Below the pieces are notes generated by a model. The model worked only from the letters and a program-made list of their open reading frames with translations. It was not told the origin of the DNA and searched no databases. A stretch of DNA of 64,000 nt, taken from assembly GCF_002080435.1 (NCBI RefSeq), contig NZ_CP020539.1, forward strand, positions 310,001-374,000. Direction: 5' to 3'. This stretch comes from Sphingobium herbicidovorans (GTDB lineage Bacteria; Pseudomonadota; Alphaproteobacteria; Sphingomonadales; Sphingomonadaceae). Position 1 is the stretch's first letter. Each line of letters begins with the position of its first letter. Made by a program: the position numbers and the translations under genes. Of the stretch, positions 34,770 to 42,351 are shown piece by piece.

Positions 34770-35717
34770 TCAGCGATTGGCGTTGAGGAAAGCGATCAGC
34801 ACCTGCGCAAGCGCCGCGCCCTGATCCTCTTGCACGAAATGCCCGCCGCCCTGGATGCGCGCATGGGGCTGTCCCTTTGCGCCGGGTATGCGGCGCTGGA
34901 AAACATCTTCCCACGCGATTGTGGCCGGATCCTGATCGCTGAATGCGGTGAGGAATGGCTTGTCCCAGCTTTCCAGGAAGCGCCAGGCGGCCCGGTTTGC
35001 CTCAAGTCCCTCGGCCCCTTCGGCGATCGGGATGCCGCATGTGATCTGCAACATGCCCTTCTTGTAGGACGCATCGGGGAATGGGGCCGCGTAGGCGGCG
35101 AGTACCTGTTCTGGAACGTCGGTGACGCAGGACCGCCCGACAAGCAGGTTCAGCGGCAAGTCCTCGCTGGTGCGGCAGGTTTCCACCCAGTTCGCGATTG
35201 CTTCGCCCGGCCAGTCGGGCACGCCGAGCGGCGGTGGATCGCAATTTTGCAGCAAGGTGTTGGTGGCCAGGATCGCGGCGAAACGATCCGGGCGTTCCGC
35301 GACCACGCGAAGCCCAATGGGCCCGCCCCAGTCCTGGCAGACGAGGGTGATGCCTTGCAAATCAAGCGTATCGACGAACGATCGCATCCATTGGACAAAG
35401 CGGTCAAAGCCATAATCGCTGCGGCTGGCAGGCTTGTCCGACCTGCCGAAGCCGATCATGTCGGGCGCGATCACCCGATAGCCTGCGGCGACGACCGGCC
35501 CTATCACGTGCCGGTAGAGATAGCTCCAGGTAGGATTGCCATGCAGCATGAGGACGATGGGAGCATGAGCGTCGCCTTCATCCACATAATGCATGCGCAA
35601 TGGCCCAAGGCGCGGGTCTGCGATCTCTACATAATGGGGCGCGAAGTCGTAGCCCGGCAGCCCTGCGAAACAAGCATCGGGCGTTCGTAATATACCGGGC
35701 CGTATTTCCGACGTCAC
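34770..35717 (-). CDS. haloalkane dehalogenase (HLD-I type)
   Basis: A 315-aa alpha/beta hydrolase. The nucleophile Asp and halide-binding Trp are in CQDWGG, the oxyanion region is HGNPTW, the catalytic acid is probably in AFSDQDP, and the catalytic His in GGGHFVQED. The start LRTPDACFAGLPGYDF matches the family N-terminus. A GTG at 35717 overlapping the previous stop as GTGA is chosen; the frame is open for 90 codons further upstream but that is within the sulfotransferase gene. Activity on halogenated compounds is expected for the family but a hydrolase role on natural substrates is possible. Confidence 0.85.
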   Translation of the reverse strand: MTSEIRPGILRTPDACFAGLPGYDFAPHYVEIADPRLGPLRMHYVDEGDAHAPIVLMLHGNPTWSYLYRHVIGPVVAAGYRVIAPDMIGFGRSDKPASRSDYGFDRFVQWMRSFVDTLDLQGITLVCQDWGGPIGLRVVAERPDRFAAILATNTLLQNCDPPPLGVPDWPGEAIANWVETCRTSEDLPLNLLVGRSCVTDVPEQVLAAYAAPFPDASYKKGMLQITCGIPIAEGAEGLEANRAAWRFLESWDKPFLTAFSDQDPATIAWEDVFQRRIPGAKGQPHARIQGGGHFVQEDQGAALAQVLIAFLNANR

Positions 35718-36889
35718 AGGATGTAACGCTCGCGATAGGTAGAGAATTCGCGCTTGATCGCTTCTTCGTCGAGTCCGAAGCGTTCCAGCGAATAGTCGTG
35801 CATCGGGCGCTGCTCCCGCTTGTTCCCCGCGAGAAATTCGGCCAGCACTTCTTCCAGCTGCGCATTCATGGGGATGCCCATGCGCGACAGGACGCGTTCG
35901 GCCTGGGCCATCGGCTCCTTGCCGACTTCGCGATAATCGATGTCGATGAAACGCTCTTCGCCGATCCGTTCCCGCGCGGCTTCGAACATGCGCATCCATT
36001 CGACCAGACGCGGGAACCAGAACGCGCCGACTTCCTCGTCGGACAGGGTGGCGCTCAGCTTATAGAGTGCAGCCTGCATCGATACGTAGGAGGGGACGGT
36101 CTGAAGCGGGTCGCGATGCGTCATGATGAGCAGCGCGTTGGGGAAAGCCTTGGCCGCGACCTCGGTATAGGGGAGGTTGGACGGGCTCTTCAATATCCAC
36201 TTGCGGCCCTTGCGCGAGGGGTCCTGCCACTGGAGATATTTGAGGATGGTCTTCAAATCCTCATGCCCCTTCGACTGATCATAGCTGTTCAGCCAGCGGC
36301 TGAAGCTGGGCACATAGTTCATGCCCTCTATCATCGTGCTGACGAACATCTGGCCCAGCACCAGGATCTCCTCATCCGGAGCGTCGGGTTCGAGCGGATG
36401 GATGGACGCCAGTTCGGGCGAAAGCTGAAGCCAGCCGTCGATCATCGATTGGGCATAGGCCCGCCGCTCGACCGGATTGCCGCGTTCCTCGCCGGGGAAA
36501 GGCGCGAAATTCTGCGCCTCGTACCAGCGCAGGCCGGTCATGCCCGGCGCGCTGGCGAGCAGGCGCTGAAAAATGGTGCTGCCCGTGCGCGGCAGGCCGA
36601 GGATAATGCCCGCGACGTCCACCTGTTCGTCGAGGATTTCAGGGTGCTTCTTGATATCTTCGACCATGCGCAGGCGGCTGACGAGGCCCTTGACGACGAC
36701 CTCGACCGTGCCTTCGCGCCCGGCCGGGGTCAGCCGTCCTTCGCGGTTCGACGCTTCGATGAAATGGTCCATCGGTTCGAGGAACCAGAGGTCGCCGAAA
36801 TCGGTCAATCCCGCCCTCTCACGCGCCTGTTGCAGCAGTGCCTCGCGATCGAGGGGCTGGGTTTGGGTCTGATCGGGCTGGGTCGCCAT
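35714..36889 (-). CDS. PAPS-dependent sulfotransferase-family protein
   Basis: A 391-aa protein with the 5'-phosphosulfate loop LPRTGSTIFQRLL near residue 103 and a 3'-phosphate region (LLIMTHRDPLQTVPSYVSM). The N-terminal helical part (DRLREA-like LLQQARERAGLTDFGDLWF) is typical of the large sulfotransferase group common in sphingomonads and mycobacteria. Start at 36889 (MATQPDQT). It is sandwiched between an SDR and the dehalogenase in one operon and shares GTGA with the latter. It would sulfonate a hydroxyl of a lipid- or steroid-like molecule; substrate unknown. Confidence 0.87.
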   Translation of the reverse strand: MATQPDQTQTQPLDREALLQQARERAGLTDFGDLWFLEPMDHFIEASNREGRLTPAGREGTVEVVVKGLVSRLRMVEDIKKHPEILDEQVDVAGIILGLPRTGSTIFQRLLASAPGMTGLRWYEAQNFAPFPGEERGNPVERRAYAQSMIDGWLQLSPELASIHPLEPDAPDEEILVLGQMFVSTMIEGMNYVPSFSRWLNSYDQSKGHEDLKTILKYLQWQDPSRKGRKWILKSPSNLPYTEVAAKAFPNALLIMTHRDPLQTVPSYVSMQAALYKLSATLSDEEVGAFWFPRLVEWMRMFEAARERIGEERFIDIDYREVGKEPMAQAERVLSRMGIPMNAQLEEVLAEFLAGNKREQRPMHDYSLERFGLDEEAIKREFSTYRERYIL

Positions 36890-36927
36890 GTTCGTCACTC
36901 TTGCTAAGATAAAATGTGGAAGTGGTG

Positions 36928-37674
36928 TCAGCCGGCCGTCTGGCCGCCATCGACGGAAAAGGCCACGCCCGTGACGCGCCGGGCTTCGGATGAGGCGAGG
37001 AAGGTGACCGCATCGGCGATGTCGTCCGGCGTCGCCATCGCGCCGCCATCGAGCCAGGATGCCGAGCGCATCACCATCTGCCAGTCGATATTTTCCGGCG
37101 GCGTCTGGTGCAGCATCGGCGTGTCGACGCCGCCGGGGCACACCGCGTTCACGCGCACGCCTTCCTTGGAAAATTCCAGCGCTAGTGCGCGGGTGAGACC
37201 CACAACGCCATGTTTGGAAGCGGTGTAGGCCGAATTATAGGGTACGCCGACCAGGCCTGCCGCCGACGCCATGTTGACGATGTTGCCGCGCCGTTCGATC
37301 AGATGGGGCATGGCTGCACGGCACATATGATAGACGCCGGTCAGGTTGACTGCCATCACGCGGTCCCACCGGCCACGATCGAGATCGGAAAAGCGACCGA
37401 AATCCAGGACGCCAGCAATGTTGCAGAGAATGTCTAGCCCGCCATGCTGGCCGACCGCATGATCGATGATGGCCTGGCACGATCCTTCGTCAGCGACATC
37501 GAGCGCCAGTGCCGATGCAGCAGGGCCGATCGCCTGCGCGGCTTCCTGCACTCCGTCGGTATTGCGGTCGCCGATGACGACCTTCGCGCCTTCCGCGGCG
37601 AATCTGTTTGCGACGGCTAGGCCGATGCCCGAAGCCGCGCCGGTCACTATCGCGATCTTGCCATTCAGCCGCAC
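36928..37674 (-). CDS. short-chain dehydrogenase/reductase
   Basis: A 248-aa classical SDR (RLNGKIAIVTGAASGIGLAV, NIAGVLDFG in the NNAG position, SAYTASKHGVVG for Tyr and Lys). A GTG at 37674 with GGAGAG seven bases upstream is preferred; an ATG at 37692 would add six residues. Asp at the end of beta-2 (VIGDRN) favours NAD. First gene of the SDR-sulfotransferase-dehalogenase operon; it diverges from a SnoaL-like gene. Confidence 0.87.
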   Translation of the reverse strand: MRLNGKIAIVTGAASGIGLAVANRFAAEGAKVVIGDRNTDGVQEAAQAIGPAASALALDVADEGSCQAIIDHAVGQHGGLDILCNIAGVLDFGRFSDLDRGRWDRVMAVNLTGVYHMCRAAMPHLIERRGNIVNMASAAGLVGVPYNSAYTASKHGVVGLTRALALEFSKEGVRVNAVCPGGVDTPMLHQTPPENIDWQMVMRSASWLDGGAMATPDDIADAVTFLASSEARRVTGVAFSVDGGQTAG

Positions 37675-37817
37675 GTTCGCTCTCCAGCTCATATTCGTTC
37701 TACCGGTCGATGCTTGCGTCAGTTCGCTACGCATTTCAAGGATGGATAGAGCAAAAACTTGACAAGCGCGAATTTGATCGGCCCGTTAGGGTCTGTGCCA
37801 TAAGAGGAGGATGTCTG

Positions 37818-38288
37818 ATGCTTTCGCTTCAGGAAATTTCGGATCGGCTGGAGATTCAGGATCTTCTGTCCCGCTACAGCTACGCGATCGACGAACGGAA
37901 CTGGGACGGGCTGGACGATGTGTTCACGCCGGACGCCGTCATCGATTACAGCGAGACTGGCGGGGCAAAGGGCAGCGTCGCGCAGATCAAGGCATGGTTG
38001 CCCGTCGCGATGGAGCGATTCCCCCTTTTCCAGCATATGGTCGCAACCACCAAGCTGGAGCTGGACGGCGACAGTGCACGCAGCCGCACGGTGTTGTTCA
38101 ACCCGATGGTCTACAAGGGCGACGATGGGAAGGAGCAGGTGTTCTTCATCGGCCTCTGGTATCGGGACAAGCTGGTCCGCACGGCGGACGGCTGGCGGAT
38201 CGCCGAGCGTTATGAAGAAATGGGCTATGCCCATAATGTGCCCGACATGCCGCCCATCCCGCCGGTAGGGGATATGAAGGCGCCCTGA
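37818..38288 (+). CDS. SnoaL-like (NTF2-fold) protein
   Basis: A 156-aa protein of the SnoaL_4 kind: IQDLLSRYSYAIDERNWDGLDDVFTPDAVIDY followed by a cone-shaped barrel and GWRIAERYEEMGY. AGGAGG at 37805-37810 precedes the ATG at 37818 by seven bases. Enzymes of this fold include dehydratases and isomerases such as ketosteroid isomerase and bile-acid dehydratases, along with non-enzymatic binders. It diverges from the SDR-sulfotransferase operon and precedes a tetR gene. Confidence 0.85.
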   Translation: MLSLQEISDRLEIQDLLSRYSYAIDERNWDGLDDVFTPDAVIDYSETGGAKGSVAQIKAWLPVAMERFPLFQHMVATTKLELDGDSARSRTVLFNPMVYKGDDGKEQVFFIGLWYRDKLVRTADGWRIAERYEEMGYAHNVPDMPPIPPVGDMKAP

Positions 38289-38414
38289 CCGCCCGGCGTC
38301 GCGCCCGATCCGCCTCTATCTGAACCCCGCGATATGTCCTATAGCCGGGCGCGAGCCATCGCGTGCGCGCGCTGGTTCATGATGTAATGCGCCGAGGGAG
38401 GGCTAAGCTGGCCA

Positions 38415-39086
38415 ATGTACAGCAGTGAGGCACAGAAGATTGATGCGGGTGTGAAACGGCGGGTAGGCAGACCCAACGCCCGCGAGGCCGAGCTGAAGCA
38501 CGAGGCCATGCTGGAAGCGGCGCTGGAGGAGTTTTCCCGGCACGGTTTTCACGGAGCATCGGTGCGCGCGATTGCCGAACGGGCGGGCGTATCGACGCGG
38601 ACGCTGTATAACCGCTATCCCGACAAGGTCGCGCTGTTCGATGCCTGTCTCGAAATGTCCGCCGTCAAGCATCATTTCCCGACCGATCCGACAGGCACGC
38701 TGCATGAGCAGTTGGTTCGCTATGCCGTTCATATGAGCGGGCGGTTGAATCAAGACCGTCAAGTGCGGCTGGCCCGCGTCATCTTCCGCGAATGCACCAG
38801 CTTTCCGCAGCTGGAAAAAGTATCGAGGCGACAGTTCGAGCGATTTCAGCTGGAACCGGTGCAAACGATGTTGACCGCTCATGGCTTTAGTGCGGAACAG
38901 GCGCAGGAACTGGCGAGCTTCTACGTCACCATGTTATTTCGGCGGTGGCAGAACCGCGTCATTTATAATGAACGGGCGATGACGGCCGCACAGATCAAAG
39001 CCAATGCCGAAAGCGTTACGAGCCTGTTTCTGAACGGCGCATGCGCGATGATCCACGATGATGGCGGGGCGAAGTCCGCCTGCTGA
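38415..39086 (+). CDS. TetR-family transcriptional regulator
   Basis: A 223-aa regulator with HTH in FHGASVRAIAERAGVSTRTLYNRYPDKVALFDACL (about residues 46-80) and a TetR_C domain of the AefR-like group. It lies 126 bases after the SnoaL gene on the same strand and faces the cyclase gene. Target not evident; the divergent promoters near 37.7 kb are a candidate. Confidence 0.87.
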   Translation: MYSSEAQKIDAGVKRRVGRPNAREAELKHEAMLEAALEEFSRHGFHGASVRAIAERAGVSTRTLYNRYPDKVALFDACLEMSAVKHHFPTDPTGTLHEQLVRYAVHMSGRLNQDRQVRLARVIFRECTSFPQLEKVSRRQFERFQLEPVQTMLTAHGFSAEQAQELASFYVTMLFRRWQNRVIYNERAMTAAQIKANAESVTSLFLNGACAMIHDDGGAKSAC

Positions 39087-39120
39087 ACCATAAGGCGTAG
39101 CGTTCAGCGGATGGATGGGC

Positions 39121-40122
39121 CTACACCGTCGCGACTGGCGTTACCGGGGAACCCACGCTGCCCGGCAGGCGGAGGGGCGGGGCGGTGAGCAGGAAGGCGT
39201 GACGTTCTCGTTTGTGCAGCCAAACCGCCAGCCGTTCCAGATACCAAAGCTCGCCCAGGAAAATGCCCTGGCGGAAAAGGCACAGGTCGTGGATGGGCAG
39301 CCTGATCGGCGGCGGTTCGGGTGACAGGATAAGGTCGAGCGCTTCAATCGCGATATTGTCCGAACAGATAGCGACGATCCCGCTATCGATGATCCATTGC
39401 AACAGTCCTTCGTCGCGGCCATCGAGGGCGCAGCCCGCCGTCGCCAGCGGAGTGCCGTCGCCACGCGCTTCCCGGTCAAGGATCAGCCGGTCCACGCCAG
39501 TATAGAGCAGCAGGAAATCGCCGGTGCGCACTTCAACCCGTTGCGCGTCCATTGCCCGCAGGAGGTCATCGCGTGTAACGGCCCGGCTTTCGATGCCATA
39601 GGCGGCTTTCAGGTTGATCATGACGCCGCGGCCCTGCACGCCGGCGGTCGCCAGTGTTTCTATGCCCAGGGCACGGGCGCAGCTCTCGCCAGACGGACCA
39701 TCGGCGCCGCTGACGTCATCGCCCGCGCGGAAGCCGTTATAATAGACCAGTTCCGCGATACCGTCCCCGTCCGCATCGAACGCCCGCCCCCGGTGGGCCA
39801 GCGAGTCCCATTGCGTCGAATGCTGGGTGTAGAGCAGCACGCGGTCGTCGCAGGTCGTTTCGTCCCCGCCGGGATCGCGGCGGTTGAACATGCCGCCTTC
39901 CTCATCGCAAGCTGCGCTCAGCCGTGGCGGATGGCGGAACGGCGCAAAGGGAATGGTCGGAACATTGAGTGGCAGGCTGAGCGTGAAGGCCACGCCCTCC
40001 CGCACCTCCGTCATCGCGGCGAGCCGCCGTTCCGGCGTCAGCAAGTTCATGCGGCCGATCTGGTCGTCTTCACCAAATTCGCCCCAGTTCGACCCTTCCG
40101 GCCTGTTCACCCAGCGTGGCAT
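39121..40122 (-). CDS. cyclase-family metal-dependent hydrolase
   Basis: A 333-aa protein of the cyclase/kynurenine-formamidase family (PF04199 type). The metal motif, usually HxGTHxDxPxH, is seen in altered form as YTQHSTQWDSLAH, and GRGVMINLKAAYG and DFLLLYTG are recognisable. It probably opens a lactone, enol or amide ring. It follows the extended SDR at 42 bases in one operon. Confidence 0.85.
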   Translation of the reverse strand: MPRWVNRPEGSNWGEFGEDDQIGRMNLLTPERRLAAMTEVREGVAFTLSLPLNVPTIPFAPFRHPPRLSAACDEEGGMFNRRDPGGDETTCDDRVLLYTQHSTQWDSLAHRGRAFDADGDGIAELVYYNGFRAGDDVSGADGPSGESCARALGIETLATAGVQGRGVMINLKAAYGIESRAVTRDDLLRAMDAQRVEVRTGDFLLLYTGVDRLILDREARGDGTPLATAGCALDGRDEGLLQWIIDSGIVAICSDNIAIEALDLILSPEPPPIRLPIHDLCLFRQGIFLGELWYLERLAVWLHKRERHAFLLTAPPLRLPGSVGSPVTPVATV

Positions 40123-40164
40123 GCCCTTGGTTCCTCTCCATTTCCCATCGCCGACGGTGACTGT

Positions 40165-41124
40165 TCAGGTATCGGGCGACAAGGGCGCGTTTTCCGGTCG
40201 AACCCGGTCAGGATAAAGTTGCGCCAGAACACGGCGCAGCCCTTCGCGCCAGTGGACCCGGCACGGGCCGGTGATGGCCAGGCGGCGGCGATTGTCCACG
40301 CCTGAGCCAGGTTGCGCTCCGGGCGCCGGTGCGATTTCTATGCGGGCCGGAGCGTCAAGCAGCTCACCTGCGCAGGCCGCCATTTCCTGCACGCTTACCA
40401 TATCGTCGCCAGCCCAGTTCACGATGGTTGCCGGGACACTGGCGGCATCCAGCAGCGGTGCGACCTGATCAAACATGTCGTCGTCATGGATGGGATTGTA
40501 GGGGCAGGGGTCTGAACGGGTGATCCATGGCCGGCCTTGCGCCACGGCTTGTGCAATCAACGTCGGGAGGCCGCCGCGCGGCCCATAGGAAGCCCCCATT
40601 CGCGCGACGGTGATGGGAATGCCGAATTCGCGGGCGCAATAGCGGGCCACCGCCTCCTGCGCGATCTTCGCCACGGAATAGGCGGCCATGCCCGGCAGCA
40701 TCGCATCGCCCAGCGGATCGTCCTCGCAATAGGCATGGCTGGGGTCGGGATGCGGCTTGTACACCGCCACGGTCGACATGATCAGCGCCGCCTCGACCGT
40801 GCGGCAGTGGGAAAGCAGCAGCCCGGTCCCCTCGGCATTTATGCTGATCGCGCCATCATAGTCGTCGCCCTGGACGGTCGCCGCCAAATGCAGCAAATGC
40901 GTAAAATCGCGCGGCAAGCTGCTGAAGTCGGGCTTTGCGAGGTCGATCGCCAGGGTTCGGACGCCTGCCTCCTCGACCTCCCGGCGCTGTTCCGCATCGG
41001 TGAAACGGGCAATGCCCCACACCTCGTTGTCGCGGGCAAGCGCGCGGGCCATGGGGAAGGCGATTTGACCGGCGGGGCCGGTGATCAGGATTTTGCGTCC
41101 TTGCAAGATATTGGGTGCAGTCAT
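40165..41124 (-). CDS. NAD(P)-dependent epimerase/dehydratase (extended SDR)
   Basis: A 319-aa extended SDR. The cofactor site is ITGPAGQIAFPMAR, the catalytic pair is YSVAK (MAAYSVAKIAQEAV), with Ser in MSTVAVY. Despite the name, enzymes of this group in catabolic clusters can reduce ketones or oxidise hydroxyls. It heads the epimerase-cyclase operon and diverges from the SDR at 41461. Confidence 0.86.
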   Translation of the reverse strand: MTAPNILQGRKILITGPAGQIAFPMARALARDNEVWGIARFTDAEQRREVEEAGVRTLAIDLAKPDFSSLPRDFTHLLHLAATVQGDDYDGAISINAEGTGLLLSHCRTVEAALIMSTVAVYKPHPDPSHAYCEDDPLGDAMLPGMAAYSVAKIAQEAVARYCAREFGIPITVARMGASYGPRGGLPTLIAQAVAQGRPWITRSDPCPYNPIHDDDMFDQVAPLLDAASVPATIVNWAGDDMVSVQEMAACAGELLDAPARIEIAPAPGAQPGSGVDNRRRLAITGPCRVHWREGLRRVLAQLYPDRVRPENAPLSPDT

Positions 41125-41460
41125 GCCTTGATCAGTAGAAGCTGGAATGGCGGGAGCGATATTGTGAAGCGCATTTCTTCACATCCTCGAAAAAAGGCAC
41201 GGGGTGACGCACGCGCCTTCAGCGCGACCGACTGCACCGTCCTGCGAACGGGAGGTGAAAAGTCGCAATATCTGCCTATGCGGAACAAAATTCGGTAGTT
41301 TCTACGAATTGCAGAACAAGAAAGTCATTTTAGTGATGGTTACCATATTGATCTCGTGACTTTCCTGCCCTATCCGGTCGCCAACAAGATAATATGCGGC
41401 ACCTGGTCAGGCTTGATCCCTGGCCCCGTAGATACGTGCTGCCGACGTCAGGGAGGTTTT
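41125..41460. promoter_or_regulatory. 336-bp divergent intergenic region with two palindromes
   Basis: No coding signal. TTCGGTAG-TTT-CTACGAA (41291-41308) is a near-perfect inverted repeat with one missing base, and ATGGT-T-ACCAT (41336-41346) is perfect over 5-base arms. A GTG-initiated SDR starts at 41461 behind AGGGAGG. The region probably carries promoters for both the epimerase and SDR-TonB operons. Confidence 0.5.
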
Positions 41461-42246
41461 GTGCTGCTCAATAACAAGGTGGTGCTCGTAAGCGGGGTTG
41501 GCCCGGGAATGGGCCAGGCACTCGCAAGAATTGCCGCAGCCGAAGGCGCTTCCGTGATCCTGGCGGCGCGCAATCAATCTTTTCTGGAAGAAGTCCGGGC
41601 CGATATCGTCGCGAAAGGCGGAAAAGCGATCGCCATTGCGTGCGACGTCGCCGACGAAGATCAGTGTCAGGCCCTGGCCAAGGGTGCTGCTGAATGGGGC
41701 GGGCGAATAGACGGCCTGATCAACAGCGCTTATTATCATGGCGACTGGAGCGTCATTGAAAATAGCGACGCGGCGGACATGGCCAAGGCGTTCGACGTCA
41801 ACTGCCTGGGCGCGTTGCGATTGAGCCGTGCCTGCATTCCCTATCTGCGCGATGGCGGGGCCGTGGTGAACGTATCGACCATGGCGACGGTGCGCCCCTT
41901 TGGCGGCGATCATGGCATGGAAATGGGATATGCGGTTGCAAAGGGCGCGCTCAACACGCTCAGCAAATATATGGCGGTCGATCTTGGCCGTTATGGCATC
42001 CGCGTCAACACCTGTCGCATGGGATGGATACACGGCGCTCCGGTAGAAGGGCACATCCAGGCGCAGGTAGAGGCGGGGCAGGCTCGCGAGGATGTGCTCG
42101 CGGGTATCACGCGCGATATTCCGATCGGCAAGATTCCGCCCGAGGACGATTGCGCGCGTGCAGTCCTGATGATGGTTTCCGACTATTCGCGTGTCGTCAG
42201 CGGTGCTTCGCTCGACGTCAATGGCGGACACTGGATGGCGCCCTGA
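41461..42246 (+). CDS. short-chain dehydrogenase/reductase
   Basis: A 261-aa SDR with variant glycine motif SGVGPGMGQALAR, NSAYYHG where NNAG is usual, and catalytic Tyr/Lys in MGYAVAKGALN. The start is GTG at 41461, supported by AGGGAGG; the frame is open 35 codons upstream without a ribosome site. It is followed by a TonB receptor gene after 105 bases, suggesting that transport and first oxidation of a substrate are co-regulated. Confidence 0.86.
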   Translation: MLLNNKVVLVSGVGPGMGQALARIAAAEGASVILAARNQSFLEEVRADIVAKGGKAIAIACDVADEDQCQALAKGAAEWGGRIDGLINSAYYHGDWSVIENSDAADMAKAFDVNCLGALRLSRACIPYLRDGGAVVNVSTMATVRPFGGDHGMEMGYAVAKGALNTLSKYMAVDLGRYGIRVNTCRMGWIHGAPVEGHIQAQVEAGQAREDVLAGITRDIPIGKIPPEDDCARAVLMMVSDYSRVVSGASLDVNGGHWMAP

Positions 42247-42351
42247 CGGGCGCTTTCCACACCTAGAATAATAAGATCACTTAACTGGAGAGGATTTTCC
42301 GGCGGCGGCAGCGATGCCGCACGCCAAGCTCAACGTGCAGGGAGAGTCCTA

